From Temnopleurus reevesii (Eukaryota > Echinodermata > Echinoidea > Temnopleuroida > Temnopleuridae), in contig BQKZ01000994.1 of the NCBI GenBank assembly GCA_036244855.1, positions 1-64,000 of the forward strand: a stretch of DNA of 64,000 nt, read 5' to 3'. The first letter of the stretch is position 1. Each line of letters opens with the position of its first letter. The position numbers and the translations under genes were made by a program. Below are positions 1 to 45,400 of this stretch, piece after piece. Under the pieces are notes generated by a model. It searched no databases. It worked only from the letters and a program-made list of their open reading frames with translations, and was not told where the DNA came from.

Positions 1-499
1 CTAATTTGCCTTCAAACAAAGACCATATGAACTTTCCGCATCATTACTAATGGCAATAAATCATGATGACAATAAATCATGATGAGGTATTATGACATCA
101 TTCAGCGAGGGCCATAAATAATGTTGAAGAATGAGATTTTTTATTGCTTTTGACATTAGCACTCATTCGTGAAACTCAATTACTTCTTTCCTACATGTTG
201 GCTGTATTGATATAATACTTGTCAGTATTTATAATTGATATATGTGTTTACATTTGTACAAATACTAACAAATTTATACACCTGGCATGATATTATCTTT
301 TTTTCAAGTGGTATTACATGTTTGCTCTTAAAACAACATTAAACATTTGTATTGGCAATCTCTACATTTTCTGTTTACCCATACATGTACATGTAGAGAG
401 CAAAATTTGCATTCTACAATCAATCTTTCAATATTTCAACTAATTCAAAAGATAAACATCTAAAATCTACTTACAACAAAAGTAAGCCAACTATCATAA

Positions 500-652
500 T
501 CAAATAGATCTTCTCTTCAACCAGGCTATACACACTTAACTGTGTGTTTAAGTTGTCCAAAGCTGTGAAAATAAATTACAGCACCCGAACGGGATTTGGC
601 CACATGACCTTTTGGTTAGTAAACAAGTGTGATAACCACTAGACCAGGACAT
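500..652 (-). repeat. tRNA-derived SINE fragment
   Basis: Minus strand from 650: GGTCTAGTGGTTATCACAC, then AAAGGTCATG and a weakened B box before CCCGTTCGGGTGC. This is the head of a tRNA-like Pol III promoter with decayed spacing, followed by unrelated body sequence. Too degenerate for a functional tRNA gene. Confidence 0.5.
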
Positions 653-1784
653 GCCAAAGCAATCAAATTATTACTATTGTATGATATACAGAATAGAAGA
701 AGTTACCCAACTAATGAACTTCTTATACTAAGCCAAACTCTCATCTTTATTGCTCTAAATGAAAGTCAGACAGATCTCATTAGAAACCAAATCTCCAACA
801 TGGTATTATCATCAGATTTTTGTTTTGATGATGGTGATTACTTTTTTTTCCCACCAGTATCACATCTACAATGTAGTAAATGCCACAACATTTATTTTGA
901 TGGTGCAATGTCCCAGAGCCTACTTTCATACAATTCATTTATTTGGTTTTAAGCTTGCAGTTCATGTTCAGTGTTAAAAAAAAACCTTTTCTATCTTGCT
1001 GTGAATTCAAGATTTTCTTTAAAATTTTGCATAAATTTACAGCATAAACATACAACATTCTTTAAACGTCCATGTAAACAGAACAACATTATAATGTGAA
1101 ACTGCAGCAGACCATGATCAGAGTTTTCACATCCTGAACTTTGGACTCCAAATAAATGTAAAGATATTAATATCGTTTCTGGAGCGTACAATGTACAGAA
1201 ATATGAGCATTTTCCCTCAGAATTCTCATTCTCATGATTATATTGTACAGCTACATGCATGGAAATTCCCCCCATATATAAACAAACATTTTACATGGAA
1301 GAATCTATATTCTACTGCCAAGAAAACTTCTTTCCCAATCTTTCAAATTTATAACAAATTTCAACAAATGTTGTACATCTTACATGTAAGATGTAAGATG
1401 TAAGAGAATTGAATAATAATGAGAGTTGTATCAACCTTGGTAAAATCACTTGGTTAAAGATAATTTTTATTTTTGGAATACTACAGAGACATTTTGGTCA
1501 AAGTGGTAACTCATAATACTGGGATTTAACATTTTGACAAAATGAGGTTGACCCACAAATTTAACCTTTCATACAAATGTTTGTAATTTAGACCAGATTT
1601 GATAATGCATGAATCACATTATACAAACCTAGATTATGCTGACTCTGTATTTAAGATTACTCAGAAACGAGGCTCAAGCAAAAAGGGAAGTTAAACTGCA
1701 TAATTTGATACCTATCATGAAGATTCCTTAAATTCACTTCTCATCTTCACTGTCATCAGAGAAATTGCATGACAATTAACTGTA

Positions 1785-1980
1785 TATGCTGACATTTTCG
1801 CGGTGGTCTTATTTTCGCTAATTTCGCGGTTATTGTCTCGCGAAAATCTCCACTCTATATGATGCACATTCATTTGTGTACAAACACTTTAAAAAACGTG
1901 ACAATAATAACATGCCAATGTGTCAAACTGGTCAGGAATCGCGAAAATATCTGTATGCCAAAATATTGGTTTATACAGTT
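1785..1980. repeat. Possible MITE with GCTGACATTTTCGC end
   Basis: The CTGACATTTTCGC and TTTATACAG ends and internal TTCGCGGT / CGCGAAAA inverted pieces resemble sequences near 25630-25840 (GCTGACATTTTTGCTGCG) and 29025-29205. The family relation is visible by eye but the copies are diverged. Confidence 0.35.
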
Positions 1981-2879
1981 ATACATGTAGGCCTACATGC
2001 ATTTAAAGGTTGGATCTATGTCAGAAAAATCATGCTTTGATTAGAAGAAAAATCACACGAACAGTTTAAGAAAGGTCTCAAGTAAATTGGACAATTAATA
2101 AGAAAGCCATGAATGTTTAAGGAATATAACTGAACAGTGATTTTATGCAAATTAATAATAATATGCGACTTATAAGGTGCCAAATCCAGTAAGATTTGGT
2201 GCTCAAGGCACTCTAATTGGCAAATCTTGTCACATGAAATTGCGCATGTCTTGCTTGCACTTCTCGACTCTTATCTTGTAAGAATCCATTTTCATTTTCA
2301 ATGTAGTCAGAGGAATATGCTAATAACATTTAACATGAAAAAATGTACAAGTTGGATGGATAAAATCATTAAATTGGTTTGAAGAGAATAGCAAACTAAT
2401 ACACGAGAAGGAGGTGCCCCATTAACACCTGATATCTAAAGAGGCACTACATGTTGATGTCCTTGTATTGACCATTACTATCTTCTACACCTGCCAGTTT
2501 GGCAGACAAAAGAGAAAAGGAAAACTTCCCTTTTTGACAAAAGGAAACAAGTAGCAAAAGTTATATTTATGGGAAAATGGGAAAATATTTAACCTGACTG
2601 AGCTCTGCAAACAATTAACATGAAATACTAAAATCGAATTTTTCAATATCAATTGCAATTATCCTTCTCAATACGAAGGGCAAAATAAATCTGGTCACTT
2701 CACAATTGGCAATGCCAAGTTGTAGAAAGCAGGTTAAAAAGCTGAGCGGTCAAAATATGAAAACAAAAACTCATATTTTAATATCATCAGACATGTATCC
2801 TTCTGCTTTAAATGAATTTCAAAGACAGGATACAATATATATTCTCACTTCATAAATTGGCATTGTCATATTGCAGAAA

Positions 2880-3545
2880 ACAGGTTGAATCCTTGATTTG
2901 AAAAGACCTCTCTGTTACCTTGGGACTTGGTTGAGCCATGGAAAGTGCCATGACCTTTTCACAATATAAACACTTTTTTCATGCAAGGACAGGATAAAAA
3001 TAGATTGTCGAAGATTTCTTTCTCATACTTGTAGCAAGAGAAAATAATTATTGTAGAGTTTGTGATTTAAGAATATAAAAGAACACCTCTGGGCCCTGTA
3101 ACACATAAGTTTGTGATTAATCAGTAACTTTGAAAAGCAATTCTCATTGGTTACTGGTCAGTCTATCAAACGAAATGCACATGGAACAAAGATCCTGATT
3201 GGCCATTTTTCACTATTTAGCAATTAATTGCGAACCTTACGGGCCCTGGTCATTTCTAACCATTGACATTTCAAACATGTTGAAATCAGGTTGAATCCTT
3301 GATTTGAGAAGACCTCTTTGTTACCTTGAGACTTGGTTGAGCCATGAAAAGTGCCATGACCTTTTCACAATATAAACACGTTTTATGCAAGGGTAGAATA
3401 AAAATAGATTGTCAAAGATTTCTTTAGCATACTTGTAGCAAGAAGAGAAAATAATTCTGTGAGAAAAACATATAAGAACACCTCTGATCATTTTCCATGA
3501 AGTTTGAAATCAGATTAAATGCTTTCTGGGCAAAGACCTTGTCAA
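2880..3545. repeat. Diverged tandem repeat, about 225-245 bp unit, interrupted by a MITE
   Basis: CAGGTTGAATCCTTGATTTG occurs at 2887 and 3288, with long matching tails (GCCATGACCTTTTCACAATA in both), and a third start appears near 3511 (CAGATTAAATG). Once the 156-bp insert at 3091-3246 is removed, the first spacing is about 245 bp and the second about 223 bp. Confidence 0.7.
3091..3246. mobile_element. MITE with GGGCCC ends, 156 bp
   Basis: Left end GGGCCCTGTAACACATAAG. The right end read in reverse is GGGCCCGTAAGGTTCGC, an imperfect inverted repeat. It interrupts the tandem repeat after ACACCTCT; the sister unit at about 3478 reads ACACCTCTGATCATT without the insert, giving an empty site. 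No coding capacity. Confidence 0.65.
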
Positions 3546-3733
3546 AAAGTTTGTTTGTGTATTAAATAATACGTTCCTTTACAATTGTTTCAAACGCTAG
3601 GCATGCCGGGATATCTTTCTAGTACACCAGTGATTTTGCATTGCTTACACCACGCAAAATCACTTCCGTACTAGAAAGATATCCCATCATGCTCTCTGAT
3701 ATGAGCAACTGCAAAGGCAAATATTTTACTTAC

Positions 3734-37062
<33,329 letters not shown>

Positions 37063-38629
37063 TTTTGTTTCTCAAAATTCACAACAAAACGAGACACAGC
37101 TCCGCATCAGCCAAGGCAAAATGCCATTGTAACAAATTAAATCCAGAGAGCAGCGATTAAATGCAAAGGAAATGAAGAGTGGTTTAATAACACTGATATA
37201 TAAGAGCCTTTGAATGTTAATTAAAAGGAAGGTTTCCAGATGTTTCCCGTCAAATTTGAAGAAAAGTCGGCCTAATGTGATTTGTTTTGATCCACTTTTC
37301 ACTTGATGGAAAGAGCGCGTAGGTCACCGAAAGATAAAAAGAAACCACGGGGAAACTTCCCGGGTAGTGACGATGCCGAGTGGGTATCACACTGCTGGAA
37401 AAAAATAGTTTACTTCGTCGATGACGTTGTAATGGATCCGATCAAAATTTCCACAATGAAATGAATGTTCTGCTTTGATTAAGTCTCAAAGGTTTCTGAC
37501 ACTAGCAAACTACAGTCAAACAAACTTTTCTGAGTTATGAAAGGCGATTAAAACTTCGCAGTCGAGGCACTTCCTGGTGGTTAAATGGACCCGTGAAAAC
37601 TGAAAATACGCTAAATCTGCTCATTTCAAGACGCGAGATGGCGCATTACCAAAAGACAAAGTGCATCTGCATTGGACTTACGAAATTTCTGTAATCATTC
37701 TCCTTTCTTATCGAGGGCGTAGAAAACCTTCTCATGGGGCAGAAATATATACATAATTTATATATATTGTTTTCCCATGACGAAGGAGACAGGAGTCTCG
37801 GACAATTGGGGATAATTTCGAATTCGTACATTAAATTGGCTAAAATTTATGCACAACATCGTTCTTTTGAGTTATTCATTTGCCAATACGTGAACTAATA
37901 CAATATGTTATTACATAATTATACAAAATACACAAATACACAAATAAACAAAATTGAACAGACAATTAATTTTTAACCTCTCTTGGGCTCATATCGAATT
38001 TCAATTTATCAAATTTTCTGGTATGATTTGATACGGCTGCGATAATATTTGGAGTATTTAAATTACTCCGACAACAGAAGGAAGAAAAGCACCGGCCACC
38101 TTCTTCTTCTTCTTCTTCTTCTTCTCCTTGAGTTCCTCCAGTCTGGAGCATAACACTGGAGCATAACACTTGAAGAAATTTAAACCTTCCTAAATTTCAT
38201 TCTCATTTTTTTTGCTTTGCGTGGTGTTTTTTTTTTTGGGGGGGGGGGAGGGGGATGTCCAATTTATAAGAACCTATTTTTTTTTTTCTTACTAGTCCAA
38301 TGCTGTTCCTCCTAGACCTTGTGTCTTTGGATTAAAAATGGGGGGGGGGGGTAGAGCCTCTTCCACTGTTGCTCATAATATTTGGTTATTTGTTATCCAG
38401 AGAGTTGTCAATACTCGCTCAAACTAGGTTATCTGGAAAATTGAAAGTTCATTACATCATTTCCTGATATAAAGAAATACATGAAAAATTGAAACTATAA
38501 AACACAAAATCCTGCATCAATAAAGCGCAGATAATTGCCAATCAAAGGTGTTTTTAATCTAATTTGCGCGATAGATAGAACTTATGTTTAGTACAGTAAA
38601 GCATAGGCCTAATGAAGCGATCAACAGAA

Positions 38630-39010
38630 GAAGGGAAAAGTAAGAATTAAGAAAAAGAAAAAGAAGGGAACAAGAAGAAGGAGGAATAAATTCAAAAGTG
38701 TGAGGAGGAGGAGGTGGACAAAAGAAGAAGAATTAGGAACGGGACTCGGTGGGAAATAAGACTGAAAAGAAGAAAAAGAAGGAAGGAGGAGCCTAGGAGG
38801 AGGAGGAAAAGAAGAAGAATAATGAAAATGAAGGAGGAGGAGGAGAATGAGACGGAGGGGAGAAAGAGGGGGAGTGGAGGACGGAGGAGGAGGAGGAGGA
38901 GGAGAAGAAGAAGAAGATCAGGAGATCAGAGGATCAGAAGAAGGGAACACTGAAGAAGGAGGGGAAGAGGCCAAGAGTAGGAGGAGGAGGAGATGGACAT
39001 AAAAAGAAGA
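38630..39010. repeat. Purine-rich GGA/GAA tract
   Basis: Almost pure A/G on the plus strand for several hundred bases, with GGAGGAGGAGGAGGAGG and GAAGAAGAAGAAG runs. Predicted peptides here (Arg/Lys/Glu runs) are composition artefacts. Confidence 0.9.
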
Positions 39011-39025
39011 AGCCTGTCGATAAAG

Positions 39026-39040
39026 TGATGATGATGATGG

Positions 39041-39114
<74 letters not shown>
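39026..39114. repeat. (GAT)n microsatellite, about 29 units
   Basis: Continuous GAT/ATG trinucleotides with one GGT interruption near 39040, starting after GATAAAGT and ending in GGTACAT. It lies about 320 bp upstream of the BROX start. Confidence 0.95.
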
Positions 39115-39360
39115 GTACATGATGGTTACTACCGGGACTAGTGATCACTGGCTGATGAAACTGGTGGTGATACATTTGATAGAAAATATTATGATTACAG
39201 ATACCAATACGAGATTGATTATAGTTGCATAATCAAACCAAACCTTTGGATAACTAAAAAAATATTGTCATTGTTGAGGGTGCTTTGTGATTCATTATCA
39301 CGTGAATCGCGCAAAGTTGTACAGCGAAGTACCGGGTACGATCAGCTGTAAATCATGCAA

Positions 39361-39368
39361 TGACGTCA
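39361..39368. promoter_or_regulatory. Full CRE palindrome (TGACGTCA) upstream of BROX
   Basis: TGACGTCA lies 63 bp before the BROX start codon, and an ETS-type core CCGGAA follows at 39411-39416. A perfect CRE close to a start is a common arrangement in broadly expressed animal promoters. The transcription start is not visible, so promoter function is inferred. Confidence 0.4.
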
Positions 39369-39430
39369 TTCATAATATTTTGTTCAGGAGGCTTGACGGG
39401 CTTGAAAGATCCGGAAATTTGAACAGCAGA

Positions 39431-42400
39431 ATGGCGCATTGGTTTCATAGAAACCCCATCAAAGCAACAAATGCGATTACATTTGACTTTGGGAGTCAGG
39501 CTAGTACTCCTTTAGCAAGAAATATTTGCAGGTAAGCTCATAGATTTCCTTTAAACTGTGATGATCAAGTGTCTTTGTTGTACACGTAGTCCCAGGTCGT
39601 TTACATTTGTGTGTGTCCTGTTTACACATAAATGAATGTACNTTATATCTCCCTGCATAAAGATTCTTCCTATCAGTTGGCGCTGCTCCTTAATGATCTG
39701 TCCAGAAGTGGAGATTGCTGATACCGAGTTCCAATATAGATGTAGATATTCCAATTACCTACAAAATAAAAATACATTCTCTTTTTTCAAATTCAATGTC
39801 ATTTTTAAAAATATTTCTTTAACTTAAAGTCTATTTCTGTCATGATCTCTGTATCATGAGTATTTGATTTTTTTTATTCAATAACTGTTGATTCAGAGCC
39901 CTGTAAAAAATGTTGGGAAAATTCATTTTTTTGAAATTATAGTAAGTTTACATATCTTATAGAGATAAGCTATTACATGTATTGAAGATAAGGTGATTTG
40001 TATCAAACTGTTTTGTTTTGTGTACCATACTAAACAAATGCTTATAGAACTTTTTATAAACTTTACAAATAACTTATTGTACATGTTGATTGATTTAAAA
40101 CTCTGAAAACATGAATTGAGTGTAGATTCTTATCATCTTAACAAAATACAGTCAAACCTTGTTATAAAGAGCACTGATATAACGAGATCGCATTATAACA
40201 AGGTAATTTTCAGGGTCTTATCGCTTTGTATTTCCTTTAATTTTAGCCCTGATATAACATGGTTTTGATATAAACAGATAATTTATCTGGTCCCAAGGGC
40301 CTCGTTATGATGAGGTTTGACTCTATTATACCACATCGTGACCTTCTTGTTTCAGAATTGCTCCGATTGTTAAAGACCTGTCATACAAGTACATTGATAT
40401 TTACCTCAGTCTTTGAAGTTATCCATCTTAAAATTCCCAAATCACTCTGACCGTACAATCTGCAAGGCTATCCTCTGCTCTCAGTCTCACGGTATAGGCC
40501 TATGGCTTTCAAGTTGTTTCGTCTTGCCCTAAAAAGATATAATTTGGCACAGTACTCATTTAGTTTGCATTCTCTGATTTTTATGATCTTTTAGTTTGGG
40601 TACCAACAAACCAAGCTTCTGTAGAAATATAAAATTCAACTTGAATAAGATTAGACCTCAAGTTACCAAATAAAATATTTATCATCTGACAAAATTTGAT
40701 AGAGTAGTATTAAGCATCACCTCTTCATATTGAGACTTGGCATTCATATGTTGTTCTTTCAACAACAAAAAAATAAACTAATGGTAGGCCACTTCAAATC
40801 AACCTTTGCATGAATACAAACTTCAATTTAAACTTTCACAAGATGTTTGAAGTTAGTGACTTTATTAAGCATGGTAGACCTACATAGGGTGAGAAAAAAA
40901 ATAGAAAAAAGTCCATTGTTAGATTAGGCTATTTTNGAACTAACAGACATCTCTCAAAATCACTTTGCTCTTTAACTCATCTTAATAAATAATGACTTTA
41001 CTCTGCCTCAAATTTCAATAAGTTAAAAATATTTTAGCTTACTACCCTTCAGCCCGCCCTGGCTTTCTTATCAGTGGATTTTGCAGACTTGGTAGATTAT
41101 AGATAATGAGATTATAGTGGCACATACTCAGGAGAGGAAAATAGTGAGGAAAAAATGATGAAATGATTGAAAATATGATTAAAATGTCATCTTCATTTTG
41201 CATCCTGAAACTTTAGCCAGGTACATTGTGTTGGAAAGCAATTTTCTAAGGCAGTCAGAAATTAAAGTAGAATAAAAAATACATGTGAGTTTGATTAGAT
41301 ATTAAAAGAAGAGATCTACTGTGAAATAATAATTTTTTTTAACAAGAGCAGACAAGATTGGTTAACAGAACCAAAAAAAATGAAGAAAATTGGACAAGTA
41401 ATAAAAAGTTATGAACTTTTAAAGATTTGAAAAAATGAGCTAATCAGTGAAAAATTACAGACATGTTGCCAATTTGATGACATCATGTGTGCACTACTAT
41501 GCAAGCAAATTTTCTGTATGTTGTGCAAAATTCATCATTTCTACAGAAAGATACTTTGTTTCTGTGAATGTAAACATGCGGATAGGGGATCTATATATCT
41601 ATCATAAAGATATCCTATAGTTAAAATTTTGAGGAAGTCATATTTTGTTGGAAAAAGCAACATTTCATGACATAACATTGATATGAATTCAATAAATGGT
41701 CAGTTGTGCACCTGTGACATCATCAGTTGCCAATTTGTTTAAATATCTAAACATTCATAACTTTTGTTATTAGTTGTCCGATTTTCTCAAGCTTTTTTAT
41801 GTTCCGTTTGTTTGATTTTTCTGCTTCTGAAGTTGAAGTAATATTATTTTTGGGTAGACGCGCTTGAAACAATGGTTTTGATTGACATGTTCCAATCATC
41901 TGCAACTTGCAAACAATTGCAACTTTTGAACAACACCCACCCTGTCTCATCCAGTACTGAATTTATATAAATTATAATATAACCTTTGTCCATGAATCAC
42001 AGTGAGGCTCGCAGTGCACGAACCAACCTCCTCACCATCTTCTCTGACCCAACCCGTGACCTTTCTGTCCTCAATGATGCAGCGGAGAAGTACCTGGGAA
42101 TCCTGAGAGGGTTTGTGGAGCCGACGACAGATCCTAATGCCCAGCGCCCACTGGCGGTGAGTAAATTTTGCAATAGCGGGAATGGGGAAGAGTTTATTAA
42201 TGATTTTTTTTGTCAAATACTCAGGCCTGAACAAATGATAATAATGATAATAGANAAAAAAAAAAAAAAAAATGAGTTTTAAGTTTTAAGTAGTTTTCCA
42301 TATAGGATTGAAAATGGAGAATAAAAATAATTCTGAAGTAATGAAATCCATCAGGAACCCCTCAGTCATAGGGTGACAGCATGAGTTTTTCCCCTTCAAA

Positions 42401-45400
42401 TTTACACTAAGATAAAAACGATTACTACAAGTTGTCTGATCATTCACATCAACTCTTCACATTATTATATTTGCACATGCATTTTATTGAAATATATTGT
42501 TCCAATATTCTTTCCATGCATTATGGTAATAGTAGGTAAAAAATGTTCAAATAGTATGTATTGCAGTAATTATCATCTTGTAATATATATTGATGTTATT
42601 GTTTTGATAGAGCTGAACAAGGAAATAAGATGGTTACTATAGGAAACATATATTTATATCTATGAATGGGTTATTTGATATATAAAATTGTTTCCTTGTC
42701 TACTAGATAAGAATCATCAAGGCCATTTTAGAGACAGTAATTATTGTATTTTTATGGGCTTTCAAAAGAATGAGCCCCCCCCCCCCCCCCAAGAAAAAAC
42801 AAGTTTTGGGGTTTTATTACTGTCATCATTTGATTTGTGAACAATCAAATTCATTTTTATTTCATAAAGCAGGCTGCATAAAGCAATCAAATATTTTCAT
42901 TCTTAGTAATTATTTTTTCTGCCTCTCTTGATTTGCTGTGCCTTTATGATTTTGAAAATATATATTAAAGAAAAATAAGGGTTTCATACAAAGAAAATAT
43001 GTTGAACAGATTATAATTATTTGGAATTAAAAAGATGATTAAAGTCTTTCTAATTGAAAATACTGTATTTCCAAAATTTCCAATATAAATTATTATGTTT
43101 GATAATGCAATAGCTATGAAAATGAAAGATCACTGGTTAAAAAATTATTTGTGTTAGATTTGACGACATTAGTTTTTTTTTATACAACACACACAGAAAA
43201 GAAAGAACAAATGAGTAAACAGCTATGTACTGAATATTGATATTTAGCAATTAATTTCTTTTTATAATAGTTCTTCATGTTTCCAAAATATCATATCATT
43301 CTTCTGTCTATCTTGATGAAATACATTTTTGTTAATTTTGAAAACTTAATATTTCATATTTTAGGAAGCCCCAAGTACTGAAGAAGGTGAAGCAGAGAGT
43401 ATGACAGTAAGCAGTGGCACAGGAGATAGCAAGCTCAGGAATGCCATCAAATTCACATGGTCTAATACATTGACTGAAAAACATTCGTAAGTACGCTGTA
43501 TCTATGAAAAAGTCTAGGACTTGCATGGTGTAGTAAACATTTGAATAGATTTGCGTTTGCACCATGTGATGTAAGGTTATTGTTCACTTCACTTGAGACG
43601 GTTCTCTTACTGCTCATGATTGCTTCACCTGAGGACGAGTTAGTTATTTAAATCTACTCGGAATGTCATGTTTTTTCATCTTTTATTTTGTGGGTTTTTG
43701 CTCGGTTCCTCTCAGGACCATTTCTTGGGAGATAACTTTACACCACATGGTGCAACCGCAATCCTATTCAAATTGATACACTGTAGTGTATCTATTATCC
43801 TGCTCTGTAGCCCTTTAGATATTATTACAGCAATTCACTTGTGTCCTAATAAGAGCATACAAAAATATATTCAGGATGAATGATGGCAAACGGGATGTAA
43901 CATTGAAATATTCAAAGTAACCTGCCAGTGTAAAATGTTGATTGGTAGTTTTGTTTATGTATACTCTGCTAGAAATGTAATTTTAGCAATAACAGTGTCA
44001 ACTCACATTTATATTTCATTGAGTAAAAAATATTTAAAAGGTAGCCTCACTACACAAGAACAAAGAACATTAAATGTTCAAATTTTATTTGGTACTTTAC
44101 TAACATTCTTTTTTTTTTGGGGGGGGGGTAGAATTAGCTCTTGTACAATGTGTTTAATAGCTTTTCAAGATCATTTCTAAACTATTGTCTAAATATTGTG
44201 GAGTGATCATATTCTCAAAGAGTATCTGAGGCCAAAGATAATAATTTACAAGTTGGTGGTACACATAAAACATTCCCCATAAACATTCCATGAAAATAAA
44301 AAGATGTTTAGTAATCCAATGCATGTCAGAACTTTTTGGGATTAATTTTATGCACTTAAGAAATACAAATTATAAGAATTTCTTTATTTTCATAAAGTCC
44401 ATACAACTAATTTTCCATTGTTTTATGTTCTTTCTTACAGGAGCCAACATGATTTTGTCTTTGAACAAATCAACATTCTCTTAAACATTGCCCTCTGGCA
44501 TACAAAACATGCTGCAGCAGTAGCTGGAGCTAAAGAAGAGTAAGTGTCAAAAATAAATGATGATGCTGGAATCGAAAAGAGTGTCTTGTTTGCTAGGGGA
44601 CTTGCTTGAAGAATCTGCAGATTTCTAGATGATTTGGGGCTAGAGCCTCTGCAAAGAAACCAGTGAAAAACTTCTGAAAGTTGCATAAACAAGATTATAC
44701 AAAGTATACTTTTTAAATGCTTAATTTTGACAAATTTGGAATTGAAATTTAAAGGAGGTATTGAAAGAAAATAATACCATGTAAAATGATTTTTCACCCA
44801 CCTTTTGTGTTGTGTTGATCTATTTTATAGATAAATCATTTATTGAATTTGTGTTTGGTTCGAACATACATGTACTGATTTTTAACCAAACATGTAAACT
44901 GGAAAGGGTCTGATGCGATAGGTCTAAGGGCAGAAATATGACGTCACAAAATTTAAGTGTAATTTACGGGTTTACGTGCACTAATGTGCTGGTCCCATTC
45001 TGGTTGTGAGTTCTTCACACAATCTTCGCGCATTGCATATTAGTAAGAGTACATTTTCAACGTCATATAAATACATGTAGTTTTGTGGCGAACAGAGCAT
45101 ATTTCGGCATTTTTTCCCCATCTCGATTTCTCTTTGTAGGTACTGATAGAGCATTCCACAGTTATGCAGTTTTGATACGTAGACTCGTATCTCTCTATAT
45201 TTAAACTTTGTCATATTACAATTTTCCCAAGGTATATCTACTGTAAATGAAATGTCTTCTATTATTATTCTTTTTTTCGACAGTATTGCTGAGGATGATG
45301 CTAAAGAAGTTCACAAATGTCTCAGATCAGCAGCTGGTATCTTCAATTATATAAACGTAAGTATTAGTAAAAAAAAAAATTTATCAAAAATAACCTAGGA

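Larger units (their letters stand above)
1..3733. other. PLEKHD1 intron, no exon recognised
   Basis: Sequence left of the last visible PLEKHD1 exon. It contains a minus-strand SINE remnant near 500-650, tandem repeats from about 2880 and a MITE at 3091-3246. The downstream PLEKHD1 exons must lie further left or be too short or diverged to see. Open frames at 629-952 and 991-1275 have no protein character. Confidence 0.6.
37063..39430. other. Divergent intergenic region between PLEKHD1 and BROX
   Basis: About 2.4 kb separate the two start codons. It contains TTCTTC repeats (38100-38127), G runs, a purine-rich tract (38630-39010), a GAT array (39026-39114) and, near BROX, a CRE and an ETS core. 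Both promoters must lie here unless untranslated exons exist. No open frame is supported. Confidence 0.6.
39532..42002. other. BROX intron 1
   Basis: It holds the MITE at 40149-40323 and a right-end fragment of the GGGGGTGTTG family at about 41850-41942, only 60 bp before exon 2. Single Ns are at 39642 and 40936, with no repeat visible across them. Confidence 0.6.

Noticed and set aside
629..952. 107-codon frame near the left edge
   Set aside because: No recognisable protein features; starts in a SINE remnant.
38714..39175. Arg/Lys-rich, poly-Ser and poly-His open frames
   Set aside because: Products of the purine tract and the GAT microsatellite.
44435..44797. 120-codon minus-strand frame
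   Set aside because: Antisense shadow of BROX exon 4 plus intron.
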